Origin: Acinetobacter baumannii
GTDB taxonomy: Bacteria > Pseudomonadota > Gammaproteobacteria > Pseudomonadales > Moraxellaceae
Direction: 5' to 3'
DNA length: 64,000 nt
Assembly: GCF_016508585.1 (NCBI RefSeq)
Contig: NZ_JADVOP010000003.1
Coordinates: 1-64,000 of the forward strand
Part shown: positions 20,195 through 29,125 of the stretch, in pieces
Layout of the letters: every line of letters starts with the position of its first letter
Position numbering within the stretch: the first letter of the stretch is position 1
Translations under genes and position numbers: made by a program
Notes under the pieces: model-generated
Told to the model about the DNA's origin: nothing
Databases searched by the model: none
The model's input: the letters and a program-made list of their open reading frames with translations, nothing else

Positions 20195-21643
20195 TTATTT
20201 TAAATACAGTTGGTTTTGAGCCAATTCTACAGAAATTGCTCCCACGTTACCTGCACCTTGTGTTAATAACAAGTCATTCGCTTGTAACACTTTTTGTATC
20301 ACGTTCTGCAGATTACCTTCTACAGGGTCAATTAAGATCGGTTCAACTTCACCACGCAGACGGATACTACGTGCCAAAGCGCGACTATCTGCCCCAACAA
20401 TTGGCTTCTCCCCGGCAGGATATACTTCTAATAGTAACAATTGGTCGACTTGTGACAACACATCGACAAAATCATCAAAACAATCACGGGTACGACTAAA
20501 ACGATGCGGTTGGAACATCATGACTAAACGACGATCTGGATGGCTCGCTCGAGCGGCTTTAATCGTTGCTTCAACTTCTTTGGGATGATGACCATAATCA
20601 TCGACCAGTTTCACGGTACCTTTATCAAGCGGATATTCACCTTGAACTTGAAAACGGCGTCCTACACCGCTGAAGCTTTCCAAAGCACGTGCAATCGCAG
20701 CATCAGATACACCTTCATCAGTTGCAATACCAATCGCAGCCAATGCATTGAGAATATTATGCAAACCTGGAAGGTTGATTGTTAAACGCAAAGGTTCACG
20801 ACCTTTACGCAATACGGTGAAACTTGACTGCATACCCGTTTGGTCAATGTCAATCGCACGAATATCATTATCTTCATTGAAACCATAGGTCACGACAGGA
20901 CGACCGATCCGCGGCATGATTTCACGAATGTTGGCATCATCACCGCATATCACAGCCAAACCATAGAACGGCATTTTTTGTAAGAACTTGACAAAAGTAT
21001 CTTTCAATACATCAAAACTACCGCCATAGGTGTCCATATGGTCTGCATCGATATTGGTGACAATCGCTGCCATTGGCTCTAAATGCAGGAACGAAGCATC
21101 TGATTCATCGGCTTCAGCAACGATAAAACGACTCGCTCCCAATGCAGCATTTACGCCTGTGCGATTTAACAAGCCGCCAATCACATAAGTTGGGTCCATA
21201 TTTTCTTCTGCCAACATACATGTGACCAAACTGGTGGTGGTGGTTTTACCATGTGTCCCCGCAACAGCGATCCCATGGCGATAACGCATTAACTCACCCA
21301 GCATTTCAGCACGACGCACCACAGGGATACGATTTTCAATTGCGGCTTTGACTTCTAGGTTTTCTGGATCAATTGCTGTGGAAACCACCAGTACATTTGC
21401 GCCTTTGATATTGTCTTCTGCATGCCCGATAAAAACTTTAATCCCGTTCTGTTCAAGCTGTACTGTCGTTTTTGATGCTTTAATATCAGAACCAGAAACC
21501 TTATAACCTTGGTTTTTTAATACTTCTGCAATACCGCACATGCCTGCGCCACCGATACCCACAAAATGGATATGCTTAATACGGCGCATTTCTGGAATTT
21601 TAATCAGGTTCTTTGCTTTATCAGCTGGGCTTGTTGGTGACAT
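20195..21643 (-). CDS. murC: UDP-N-acetylmuramate--L-alanine ligase MurC
   Basis: MurC adds L-alanine to UDP-MurNAc. The N-terminal nucleotide fold reads [14 protein letters not shown], the P-loop is [12 protein letters not shown], and the C-terminal domain has [15 protein letters not shown] choose ATG 21643 over a TTG two codons upstream, giving 482 residues. The gene starts 13 bases after murG stops, within one transcript. No murB lies between murC and ddl, unlike some Gram-negative clusters. Confidence 0.97.
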   Translation of the reverse strand: MSPTSPADKAKNLIKIPEMRRIKHIHFVGIGGAGMCGIAEVLKNQGYKVSGSDIKASKTTVQLEQNGIKVFIGHAEDNIKGANVLVVSTAIDPENLEVKAAIENRIPVVRRAEMLGELMRYRHGIAVAGTHGKTTTTSLVTCMLAEENMDPTYVIGGLLNRTGVNAALGASRFIVAEADESDASFLHLEPMAAIVTNIDADHMDTYGGSFDVLKDTFVKFLQKMPFYGLAVICGDDANIREIMPRIGRPVVTYGFNEDNDIRAIDIDQTGMQSSFTVLRKGREPLRLTINLPGLHNILNALAAIGIATDEGVSDAAIARALESFSGVGRRFQVQGEYPLDKGTVKLVDDYGHHPKEVEATIKAARASHPDRRLVMMFQPHRFSRTRDCFDDFVDVLSQVDQLLLLEVYPAGEKPIVGADSRALARSIRLRGEVEPILIDPVEGNLQNVIQKVLQANDLLLTQGAGNVGAISVELAQNQLYLK

Positions 21644-21656
21644 AATCAACTCTAAC

Positions 21657-22754
21657 TTACAAATCTTGAATTAAATCAACCACACGTTGTGTCGCATCTG
21701 GTTGAGCTTGTTGACGGGCTTTAACTGCCATTTCCATCAATAACTGACGGTTCATCAACGGCGTGAGTAAATCTTTTAAGGAATCTGGTGTCATGGTACT
21801 TTGTGGACAAATTTTCGCAGCACCCGTTTTTTCCAAAAACTTGGCATTGGCAGTTTGGTGATCATCCACAGCACTTGGCAATGGAACAAATATCGCAGCC
21901 ACACCTGCCGTTGCTACCTCAGTCACCGTTAGCGCTCCTGCACGGCAGATGATTAAATCTGCACTGCTATAAGCCTGTGCCATATCCTCGATAAATTGCT
22001 GAACTTCAACCTGCATATTGTCAGGGGCATTAGCATATAAGGCTTGGGTCGTGTCCTGCTTATTTTGACCACACTGATGAAATACGTTTAATGGCACATT
22101 GAGCTGCTTCAATGCTTCCGGCACACATTCATTCAATGCTTGTGCACCCAGAGAACCACCTACAATTAAAATATGTAATGGTTCATGGGCATTTTCTCGT
22201 TCTTTATAACGAAAAGATGGATTGTAAATTCCGGTAATCTCTGCACGTACAGGATTTCCTGTCGTCACAATTTTCTCACTTGGAGGGAATGTATTTGGGA
22301 AAGCTTCACATACCGTTGTGGCAATACGTGAAAGTTGGGTGTTGGTAAACCCTGCAACTGCATTCTGTTCATGGATCAGAATTGGAATCCCCAATAAGCG
22401 TGCCGCCAAACCACCTGGTCCTGCAACATAGCCACCAAAACCAGCCACAGCATCAACTTTGAGCTGTTTCATATATCGCATTGCGCTTAAGGTTGCTTTT
22501 AAAATTTTAAACGGAGCAGCCAGTTTACGAACAATTCCGTTGCCACGCACTCCTTGAATGTCAATTTGATAAATTGGAATATCATGTTGTTTTAAAAGTC
22601 GATTTTCCATACCTGCTGGTGTTGCCAACCAAGACACTTGACTGCCTTGTTGTTGCAATTCTTTTGCAACTGCCAGGGCAGGAAATACATGTCCGCCTGT
22701 ACCCGCCGCCATCATCATGACGTGTTTCGGTGTGCTTTGCTGAGGTTTGGTCAC
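21657..22754 (-). CDS. murG: UDP-GlcNAc--lipid II glycosyltransferase MurG
   Basis: MurG is the membrane-associated GT28 enzyme that makes lipid II from lipid I. It shows the [13 protein letters not shown] acceptor-side loop near residue 17, [10 protein letters not shown] near 195 and [13 protein letters not shown] near 265, which contacts the UDP-GlcNAc donor. The start is GTG 22754; the next Met lies at the edge of the essential GTGGH loop, so the GTG is needed. It is the first gene of the murG-murC-ddl-ftsQ-ftsA-ftsZ run seen here. Confidence 0.97.
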   Translation of the reverse strand: MTKPQQSTPKHVMMMAAGTGGHVFPALAVAKELQQQGSQVSWLATPAGMENRLLKQHDIPIYQIDIQGVRGNGIVRKLAAPFKILKATLSAMRYMKQLKVDAVAGFGGYVAGPGGLAARLLGIPILIHEQNAVAGFTNTQLSRIATTVCEAFPNTFPPSEKIVTTGNPVRAEITGIYNPSFRYKERENAHEPLHILIVGGSLGAQALNECVPEALKQLNVPLNVFHQCGQNKQDTTQALYANAPDNMQVEVQQFIEDMAQAYSSADLIICRAGALTVTEVATAGVAAIFVPLPSAVDDHQTANAKFLEKTGAAKICPQSTMTPDSLKDLLTPLMNRQLLMEMAVKARQQAQPDATQRVVDLIQDL

Positions 22755-22980
22755 GGTCTAATTCTTCAATGCAAAAAATAAATGTTTAACGAATATTTTA
22801 AACAACCAATTGTAATCACAATCCGCTATGGGGAAAAGTTTATTTACTTTTTTTCACCAAGCCTTTCATTGTTTTTTTCTACTGTTTTGAAAGTTTAAAC
22901 TACTTTTGTCATTAATCTGCTAAAAAAAGTCGAATTCAATGTTATTTTTTTTATTTTTGCATGATTTATCCTGTCCACGC

Positions 22981-23014
22981 AAAAAAATAGAGTCTGTCAC
23001 GACTCTATTTTTTA
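22981..23014 (-). terminator. Terminator of gshB, in the murG-gshB spacer
   Basis: The perfect stem AAAAATAGAGTC/GACTCTATTTTT with loop TGTCAC on the plus strand lies about 60 bases after the gshB stop on the minus strand. The rest of the 321-base spacer (22755-23075) is AT-rich. It should hold the murG promoter, but I see no distinct element in it. Confidence 0.88.
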
Positions 23015-23075
23015 GCAGCATTTAAAAATCAATCAATCATCTCAATATAAGATGTCATGGCACTGAATATGGTGT

Positions 23076-24020
23076 TTAAGCAGATTTTCCCGTCTCCAGT
23101 ACATCAAACAGGTCATCTGCAATTGAGGTACCAAATTGAGTATCAATCTCACGGATACAGGTTGGGCTGGTCACATTGATCTCAGTCACATAATTACCAA
23201 TCACATCTAAGCCAACAAAGACCAAACCTTTTGCTTTTAAAAATGGACCAACTTTCGCAGCAATGGCTTTGTCATTTTCTGTTAATGGACGCGCCTCACC
23301 TAAACCACCCGCAGCTAAATTGCCGCGCACTTCACCATTTTGTGGAATACGCGCCAAACAATACGGCACTGGCTCACCATTAATCATTAAAATGCGCTTA
23401 TCACCTTCTACAATTTCAGGAATATAGCGTTGCGCCATAATCGGTTGTGTACCATTTTCCGTTAAAATTTCGATGGTTGAACCAATGTTTACCCCATCTT
23501 GATATAAGCGAAAAATCCCCATTCCCCCCATACCGTCTAAAGGCTTAACAATCACATCACCATGTTCTTTTAAGAATTCGCGAATCAGACTTTGTTGTGA
23601 GGTGACTAAAGTGGGTACTTGCAAATCAGGGAATTGTGTTGCAAAAAGTTTTTCATTGCAGTCACGTAAACTTTGCGGTTTGTTAATAATCCACGCACCT
23701 TCCCGTTCTGCCTGCTCTAAAATATACGTGGTATATACAAAGTTCATATCAAAAGGAGGGTCTTTACGCATCAATACCACATCATAGGCAGCAATTGATT
23801 CTTTGGTCTTTTCACCCAGCTCATAATAATGATTGTAGTCTTCAAAAACTTGAAGAGGTGAAATCAAACCAAATGCTTTGCCTTGATCAATATATAAATC
23901 TTGTTGCAATGCATAACCCAATTCATGTCCACGACGTGCCGCAGCCCATAGCATCGCCATAGTTGAGTCTTTCTTGAGGTTTACACTTTCGATGGGATCC
24001 ATCACAACAAGTACACGCAT
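23076..24020 (-). CDS. gshB: Glutathione synthase GshB
   Basis: GshB joins glycine to gamma-glutamylcysteine with ATP. It opens with the family N-terminus RVLVVMDPIESVNLKKDST. ATP-grasp segments are VKPLDGMGGMGIFRL near residue 158 and the C-terminal VTEINVTSPTCIREI. Length 314 is standard. Its partner gshA is also in this window, 26 kb away, so the pathway is not an operon here. Confidence 0.97.
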   Translation of the reverse strand: MRVLVVMDPIESVNLKKDSTMAMLWAAARRGHELGYALQQDLYIDQGKAFGLISPLQVFEDYNHYYELGEKTKESIAAYDVVLMRKDPPFDMNFVYTTYILEQAEREGAWIINKPQSLRDCNEKLFATQFPDLQVPTLVTSQQSLIREFLKEHGDVIVKPLDGMGGMGIFRLYQDGVNIGSTIEILTENGTQPIMAQRYIPEIVEGDKRILMINGEPVPYCLARIPQNGEVRGNLAAGGLGEARPLTENDKAIAAKVGPFLKAKGLVFVGLDVIGNYVTEINVTSPTCIREIDTQFGTSIADDLFDVLETGKSA

Positions 24021-24121
24021 TTTGATACTCTGATAAAATTTTGTATTGCATGCAGTATAGCGGAGATTATGCCGTTCTTTTCCGAAATTTCGCTAAACTA
24101 TTGGCAATAATTGTGAATAAG

Positions 24122-24331
24122 ATGATCAAAATGTTGCAAACCATCATTGGTTTTGAAATAGATGAAGAATATCATTATGTTGCTTTACTTTGTTGTGGTC
24201 ACCGCCAACACATGCGCCATCTTCCACCTTGGCAAAATCGCCCTTGGGTGATGACTGCGCAGGGTCGTAAGAAAAAAATTGCAACACCTATCGATTGCAA
24301 ACAGTGTGATTCCCCCCAAAATAGTTTATAA
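24122..24331 (+). CDS. DUF3565 domain protein
   Basis: This small protein of about 69 residues belongs to the DUF3565 family: TIIGFEIDEEYHYVALLCCGHRQHMRHLPP is followed by a basic stretch and a C-terminal CKQC. The CCGHxQHxRH block and the CxxC suggest a metal site, but no function is known to me. The frame opens further upstream (24041), but the family N-terminus fits ATG 24122. It is divergent from gshB, sharing a spacer of about 100 bases. Confidence 0.8.
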   Translation: MIKMLQTIIGFEIDEEYHYVALLCCGHRQHMRHLPPWQNRPWVMTAQGRKKKIATPIDCKQCDSPQNSL

Positions 24332-24365
24332 ATTTATGCATGCGCCAAATAAAAAGAGCTACCCG

Positions 24366-25073
24366 ATGTCAAACAATTCTGAATTAGAAATAAAAACTTA
24401 CTATAACAAACTCGCTCAAAACTATGACAACAATCGCTTTAACAACAGTTATGGACAATATTTAGACCAACAGGAACGAGATTTTCTCAATCAGGCACTT
24501 AAAAACATATCCCCTGAACGGTGTATGGATTTAGGTTGTGGTACAGGTCGTCTACTGGAATATGCCGACTATGGCGTGGACTTTAGCTCTGAAATGCTGA
24601 AAGTTGCCAAAACCAAGTATCCCAACAAGGTACTGCTTGAAGGTCGATTAACGGACATACCCATCGCCAACCATAGCCTAGATGCTATCTATAGCTTTCA
24701 TGTGATCATGCATCAAGATCATGCAACCACCATCCAGTTTCTAAATGAGGCACATCAAAAATTAAAATCAAAGGGTAAACTTATTTTCGACTTTCCTTCC
24801 GCCAAGCGTAGACAAGCGGTCAAGCACCAACAGAGCAACTGGCATGCAGCCCATCAAATGACCTTGTCGGAAATTGAAAAAATTGCAGGCACTCAGTGGA
24901 AAATCATTGCCTGTCAGGGTTTTTTATTCTTCCCCATTCATCGTATTCCCATACGTTTCCGCCCGCTCTTCAAAACCTTGGATAATCTACTTTGCCGTTC
25001 ATTTTTAAAAAAATATGCTTCTTACTTGGCTGTTGTTTTAGAAAAACAATCCTCTCTTTCATCCGACCACTAG
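24366..25073 (+). CDS. Class I SAM-dependent methyltransferase
   Basis: The protein has 235 residues from ATG 24366. The upstream frame to 24279 overlaps the DUF3565 gene and looks unlike a protein start. SAM-binding motif I is MDLGCGTGRLLEYA near residue 52, with FSSEMLKVAK after it and the post-motif SLDAIYSFHVIMHQDH near 102. The C-terminal quarter is basic and hydrophobic. The substrate is unknown. It precedes the vanW-type gene by 11 bases, so the two may be cotranscribed. Confidence 0.85.
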   Translation: MSNNSELEIKTYYNKLAQNYDNNRFNNSYGQYLDQQERDFLNQALKNISPERCMDLGCGTGRLLEYADYGVDFSSEMLKVAKTKYPNKVLLEGRLTDIPIANHSLDAIYSFHVIMHQDHATTIQFLNEAHQKLKSKGKLIFDFPSAKRRQAVKHQQSNWHAAHQMTLSEIEKIAGTQWKIIACQGFLFFPIHRIPIRFRPLFKTLDNLLCRSFLKKYASYLAVVLEKQSSLSSDH

Positions 25074-25084
25074 CGTAACTTTAC

Positions 25085-25801
25085 ATGAAAAAATATTTAC
25101 CCAAATCATGGAAATTACGTTACCAGCAGTTGCGAAGGTATAGCCGAGAACATCTATTTTCCTCAGCAGATTTTGCGTTGACACAGCAAAATTTATGGTC
25201 ATCGAAACATCAAGTTTCAACATTGCAAGAAATCAAATTGAATGCTTATTTCGCAAATAAAATCCATAATATTGATCTTGCCATTCAAAGCTTAAATGGC
25301 GTAATCATTCAGCCACAACAGATTTTTTCATTTTGGCATTTGGTGAAAGCCCCTACCTTAAAAAATGGCTATAAAGCAGGGCGTAATTTAGTGAATGGGG
25401 TGATTTCAGAAGATCTAGGCGGTGGAATTTGCCAAATATCATCTTCACTCTATATCACGGCATTAAAAGCTGGTTTGGGAATTGTTGAACGACATTCCCA
25501 TTCCATAGATATTTATCAGGATCATGAACGCTTTACACCTTTAGGTAGTGATGCCACTGTGGTATATGGATATAAGGATTTGCAGTTTCAGAACAACCTC
25601 AACCTTGCTCTTCAGATCCAGATTTCAAGACAGCACAATCAGTTGATCACACATTTGGTGAGTTTAGACGCTATTCAAGAATATACATTAAATTTCACCA
25701 TCGAAGAGTTTCAAACCCACCGTATTGCCCATACTTTTCAAAATCAAAAACATATTGCTCAAAGTATTTATTTACTCAATTTACATAAAGGTGAAAGATA
25801 A
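25085..25801 (+). CDS. VanW family protein
   Basis: The 238-residue protein matches the VanW family, named after a gene in vancomycin-resistance clusters but widespread and of unknown function. Conserved features are VIIQPQQIFSFWHLV, GYKAGRNLVNG and GGGICQISSSLY around residues 77-125, then ERHSHS near 140. No signal peptide is evident and the N-terminus is basic. It follows a methyltransferase gene. Nothing here suggests a resistance cluster. Confidence 0.88.
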   Translation: MKKYLPKSWKLRYQQLRRYSREHLFSSADFALTQQNLWSSKHQVSTLQEIKLNAYFANKIHNIDLAIQSLNGVIIQPQQIFSFWHLVKAPTLKNGYKAGRNLVNGVISEDLGGGICQISSSLYITALKAGLGIVERHSHSIDIYQDHERFTPLGSDATVVYGYKDLQFQNNLNLALQIQISRQHNQLITHLVSLDAIQEYTLNFTIEEFQTHRIAHTFQNQKHIAQSIYLLNLHKGER

Positions 25802-25817
25802 GCTGTTTATATCTGGC

Positions 25818-25871
25818 TCATGCCATCACTTTCGGTGTATAAAATTTTGCATGAGGGTTGTCATCTGCCAT
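25818..25871 (-). CDS. Candidate 17-residue small protein
   Basis: ATG 25871 begins a 17-codon frame (MADDNPHAKFYTPKVMA, then TGA). A perfect Shine-Dalgarno GAGGAG (25883-25878) lies six bases upstream, unusually strong for this neighbourhood. It is in the otherwise empty spacer between two convergent genes. It could be a real small protein, a leader peptide, or the preserved 5' end of a lost gene. There is no homology evidence, so confidence is low. Confidence 0.35.
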   Translation of the reverse strand: MADDNPHAKFYTPKVMA

Positions 25872-26070
25872 GTTTTACTCCTCATGTCGAAACAAAACAT
25901 ATACCTAGCGCGGGTCGCAGGTTAATTTTGAAATTGAATGACGGCTGAGAGACACCACCAAGATCATTTTTTCAAAAAGTTGATCGTATTGATTGGTATC
26001 CGTTTGATTCAAATCCAAGGGTGTTATACAGGACTGTCAGCAACAGCCCCTATGCTTCTTTTCATCTTGG

Positions 26071-26610
26071 TTATTTCGAACTTTTTTCTTTAAATTGTTG
26101 TTGGTTATTTTCAATCAAATATTGATATGCAGTTTTTGGATTGCGTGGTAAGTCTAATTTTACGCGACAGGAAAATTCATCATCCCTTTCAAAAACAATA
26201 ATTTCAGCATTTATTTCAATTGGACGACCAATTTCAAAATCTGTTTGATCCAGACTCGCTCCAAATAATTCAGCATACTTTGTTTCTAAATAGCCAATCG
26301 TGAAATCTTGCACCATCACTTTGATCGTATAATGCTGTCTCGGGTACTCTGGTTCACGCTGAATGGATGATTTTCTGATATAACTGTCATTTGACGGTCT
26401 TAACATCAGTTGATTGATCAATTTTTTTTGCGCTTGCGCATTGATATTTAGAACCAGTTCAAACTGCTCTAAACCTTTCCACTGAAAAGGATATTGTCGA
26501 AAATACATATCCCTTTCAAATTGGTATCGTTGCCAGCGTCGTTGATCGATCTGTTTGGCTAAAATAATGCCCAGTACCGCCACAACAACGAGTATCACAA
26601 GAATTAACAT
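26071..26610 (-). CDS. Membrane-anchored protein of unknown function
   Basis: The 179-residue protein has an N-terminal membrane anchor (residues 1-19, very hydrophobic, ILVILVVVAVLGIILA) followed by a basic turn and a soluble domain with alternating hydrophobic strands. I recognise no domain. The orientation suggests either a cytoplasmic anchor or an uncleaved signal. It lies downstream of pyrE on the same strand, beyond the pyrE terminator, so it may have its own promoter. Confidence 0.7.
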   Translation of the reverse strand: MLILVILVVVAVLGIILAKQIDQRRWQRYQFERDMYFRQYPFQWKGLEQFELVLNINAQAQKKLINQLMLRPSNDSYIRKSSIQREPEYPRQHYTIKVMVQDFTIGYLETKYAELFGASLDQTDFEIGRPIEINAEIIVFERDDEFSCRVKLDLPRNPKTAYQYLIENNQQQFKEKSSK

Positions 26611-26644
26611 TGAATATGGTACCTAATCCTTCATTGACCATAAA

Positions 26645-26671
26645 AATAAGGAGCTGATGCTCCTTATCTTA
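26645..26671 (-). terminator. Terminator of pyrE
   Basis: The perfect stem ATAAGGAGC/GCTCCTTAT with a 4-base loop is followed by TTATTTTTA on the minus strand, 15 bases past the pyrE stop. Confidence 0.85.
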
Positions 26672-26685
26672 TCTAATTTTTCAGC

Positions 26686-27336
26686 TTATATGCCATATTT
26701 CACACGGTAAGCTTCCATTTTTGCTAAAGCATCTTTGTCGCCTTTCGCATCCAGATAATCCATCAGGTCTTTCATGGTAATTAAAGCATGAACTGGAATC
26801 TCAAGTTCTTTCTGAACTTCCTGAATCGCAGACAACTGACCCTGACCTTTTTCTTGGCGATCAAGTGCAACCAATACACCCGCAATTGTTGCACCTGCAT
26901 TTTTAAGAATCGTGACAACTTCTCGAATGGCAGTACCAGCTGTAATGACATCATCGATAATCCACACTTTTTTGCCTTCAACTGACGCACCAACCAATAC
27001 TCCACCTTCACCATGATCTTTTGCTTCTTTGCGATTGAATCCCCAAGGCACACTCTGGTTGTGAACTTGAGACAGTGCTACAGCAGTCGCAGCAACGAAA
27101 GGAATTCCCTTGTACGCAGGTCCAAAAATCACTTCGACGTTGTTACATTGTGTTAATTTATCTGCATAACCTTGAGCAAGAAGCGATAATGCTTCACCAT
27201 CGTTGAGTAAACCTGCATTAAAAAAATAAGGGCTCACACGACCTGATTTTAAAGTAAACTCACCAAATTTAAGCACACCACGTGATAATGCGAGTTCGAT
27301 AAAAGCTTGTGGGTTAAACTGAGCTGGCGTTGACAT
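26686..27336 (-). CDS. pyrE: Orotate phosphoribosyltransferase PyrE
   Basis: PyrE makes orotidine 5'-phosphate from orotate and PRPP in pyrimidine synthesis. The PRPP-binding motif [17 protein letters not shown] is near residue 122, and [17 protein letters not shown] is the family N-terminal segment. I choose ATG 27336 (216 residues), with GGAG about 8 bases upstream, over a TTG four codons earlier. The divergent crc starts only 40 bases away, so the promoters overlap. pyrE-crc divergence is conserved in pseudomonads. Confidence 0.97.
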   Translation of the reverse strand: MSTPAQFNPQAFIELALSRGVLKFGEFTLKSGRVSPYFFNAGLLNDGEALSLLAQGYADKLTQCNNVEVIFGPAYKGIPFVAATAVALSQVHNQSVPWGFNRKEAKDHGEGGVLVGASVEGKKVWIIDDVITAGTAIREVVTILKNAGATIAGVLVALDRQEKGQGQLSAIQEVQKELEIPVHALITMKDLMDYLDAKGDKDALAKMEAYRVKYGI

Positions 27337-27376
27337 GAGGTGCTCCAAAATTCATACATTGAGGTTATGACTGCGC

Positions 27377-28195
27377 ATGATACCAAAGAGTAGCTATCCA
27401 AGTGATCAAAAAATTTTAAGAGTTGTCTCAATTAACGTAAATGGCTTACGTTCATCCGTCACCAAAGGCTTACTCGAATGGATGGAAAAGTCAGATGCCG
27501 ACGTGATCTGTATCCAAGAAAGCCGTATCACACATGAGCAATGGACAGACAAGTTTAAACCAGAAGGTTGGTTTACCCATCTTTTCCCTGCGCAAAAATC
27601 AGGTTATGCAGGTACAGCGATCTATAGTCGATTGCCTTTTAAATCGATCAGCGATGGTCTTGGCTTTGAACTTGCAGACAGTCAAGGGCGCTTTATTCAA
27701 GCGGAATTTGATCTTGGCTTAGATAAACCGGTACAAATTTGCTCATTGTATCTGCCTTCTGGCTCATCTGGTGATGAGGCTCAGGCACGTAAAGATCATT
27801 TCTTAGAAGAATATGCAAAAATTTTAAAAAAATGGCGGGATGAAGACAGATCAATCATTGTCTGTGGTGATTACAATATTGTACATAAACGTATCGACAT
27901 TAAAAACTGGTCGGGTAATCAAAAATCGTCCGGTTGCTTACCTCATGAGCGTGCTTGGCTTGACCATATTTATGATGATTTAGGTTATGTCGATACCTTC
28001 CGTGAGGTCCGCAAAGAAGCTGAACTATATTCATGGTGGTCCAATCGTGGACAAGCGCGAGCAAAAAATGTGGGGTGGCGGATCGATTACCATGCCTGCT
28101 CGCCTGACTGGAAAGACCGTACCGTCAACGCCTGGGTCTATAAAGACGAATGGTATAGCGACCATGCTCCCGTGGTGATTGACTACAAAATTTAA
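27377..28195 (+). CDS. crc: Crc-like catabolite repression protein, exonuclease III family
   Basis: The 272-residue protein belongs to the endonuclease/exonuclease/phosphatase fold. Its place beside pyrE and its length match Crc, the carbon catabolite repression factor that acts with Hfq in Pseudomonas and is known in A. baylyi. The catalytic residues of exonuclease III are all visible: Asn in VSINVNGLR, Glu in CIQESR, Tyr in CSLYLPSG, Asp and Asn in GDYNIVH, and His in SDHAPVVIDY. In P. aeruginosa Crc several of these are substituted. A true nuclease role (xthA-like) is therefore also possible. Confidence 0.85.
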   Translation: MIPKSSYPSDQKILRVVSINVNGLRSSVTKGLLEWMEKSDADVICIQESRITHEQWTDKFKPEGWFTHLFPAQKSGYAGTAIYSRLPFKSISDGLGFELADSQGRFIQAEFDLGLDKPVQICSLYLPSGSSGDEAQARKDHFLEEYAKILKKWRDEDRSIIVCGDYNIVHKRIDIKNWSGNQKSSGCLPHERAWLDHIYDDLGYVDTFREVRKEAELYSWWSNRGQARAKNVGWRIDYHACSPDWKDRTVNAWVYKDEWYSDHAPVVIDYKI

Positions 28196-28233
28196 GTCAT
28201 TTTGAGTGGATTTTAATCAAAATTCACTTAATT

Positions 28234-28251
28234 AGTGTACATTTGTACACT
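28234..28251. promoter_or_regulatory. 18-bp perfect palindrome, candidate operator or activator site
   Basis: AGTGTACATTTGTACACT is a perfect 18-base inverted repeat about 87 bases upstream of the inferred start of the small RNA. Its length and TGT...ACA ends resemble GacA/UvrY-type upstream elements, but the sequence is not the Pseudomonas consensus (TGTAAG-N6-CTTACA). It is also just after the crc stop. Confidence 0.5.
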
Positions 28252-28329
28252 GAATATGTGGTAAAAACCTACAAAATTTGTCGTGTTATCGTATATTTTC
28301 TTCACCTCAATAAGCGCATTATAGCTTCC

Positions 28330-28488
28330 ACGGCACAGGGACATTGTCAGGATGACAGCAAAGGGATAGGACGCCGTAGGACGAAAAGAAATAAATATGT
28401 TGAGTATTTATTTTGCAAGGATGTGACATTGGACGTTGTAATGAGACCCGCATAATCAGGATGATTAGATGCGGGTTTTCTCTTTTTT
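28330..28488 (+). ncRNA. Candidate CsrA/RsmA-sequestering small RNA (RsmX/Y/Z or CsrB type)
   Basis: No convincing coding frame lies here. Eight GGA triplets occur in about 150 bases: 28339, 28350, 28364, 28369, 28379, 28419, 28431 and 28459. Two are presented as AGGAT loops on perfect stems: TGTC-AGGAT-GACA (28345-28357) and AATC-AGGAT-GATT (28454-28466). The second caps a terminator stem CCCGCAT/ATGCGGG followed by a T-rich tract (28476-28488). GGA in hairpin loops is the defining feature of CsrA/RsmA-titrating RNAs. A -10-like CATTAT at 28317 with no good -35 suggests activator dependence. The 5' end is approximate. Confidence 0.6.
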
Positions 28489-28695
28489 ATTTTTGCTTTT
28501 CTATTGCTTGGTTATTTTAAAATCTTTTATCTCAGTCGATCTCATGTCAACTTATTCAAAAGATTAATCTCACAATATTAATTTTTTATGACAGAACACC
28601 CTTGTTTCAAATTATTTTATCTATTTTATACCGTTTAGATCGACAATTTTGATACTCTTTCAGTTAAATGATGCGATTGTAAATTAGGTTGAGAC

Positions 28696-29052
28696 ATGTT
28701 GAAAATTTATGGCATTAAAAATTGCAACTCAATGAAAAAGGCGTTTGATCTGCTTACAGCACTCGGATTGAACTATGAGTTTCATGACTATAAGAAACAG
28801 GGTATCGACAAAGATACAGTGCAGTTATGGCTGGATCACTTAGGAAAAGATGTCGTTCTCAATAAAAAGGGGACAACATGGAAAAAACTCAGTGAACAGG
28901 AACAACAGCTTGCCTTATCCAGTGATGAAAACTTAATTGACGCACTCACTACTCATACCAGTTTGATTAAACGCCCTGTGATTGATCAGAATGGTCAATA
29001 TGTGGTGGGTTATGATGAAGATCAAATCAAAGCCTTAAAAACCGATGCATGA
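28696..29052 (+). CDS. ArsC/Spx-family reductase, YffB type
   Basis: The 118-residue protein has the thioredoxin-like ArsC/Spx fold with the N-terminal KIYGIKNCNSMKKAFDLL, where a single catalytic-type cysteine is followed by Ser (CNS), as in YffB. LNKKGTTWKKL near residue 54 and the C-terminal IKRPVIDQNGQYVVGYDEDQI are family features. Members may use glutathione; the substrate of YffB is unsettled. It is not Spx of Firmicutes, which interacts with RNA polymerase alpha. It is a single-gene unit with its own terminator. Confidence 0.85.
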   Translation: MLKIYGIKNCNSMKKAFDLLTALGLNYEFHDYKKQGIDKDTVQLWLDHLGKDVVLNKKGTTWKKLSEQEQQLALSSDENLIDALTTHTSLIKRPVIDQNGQYVVGYDEDQIKALKTDA

Positions 29053-29072
29053 CCGCTCTACGGAACAAACGA

Positions 29073-29107
29073 CAAAAAAAGCCTGATCGAGTGAACAGGC
29101 TTTTTAT
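29073..29107. terminator. Bidirectional terminator between convergent genes
   Basis: The stem GCCTG/CAGGC has A tracts before it and T tracts after it on the plus strand and sits between convergent stop codons. It probably serves the ArsC-like gene mainly. Confidence 0.7.
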
Positions 29108-29125
29108 TTGGCTCAAGCATTCGTC

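Noticed and set aside
28243-28455. 70-codon frame across the candidate small RNA
   Set aside because: It has no Shine-Dalgarno, crosses the hairpins and the palindrome, and has an odd residue make-up.
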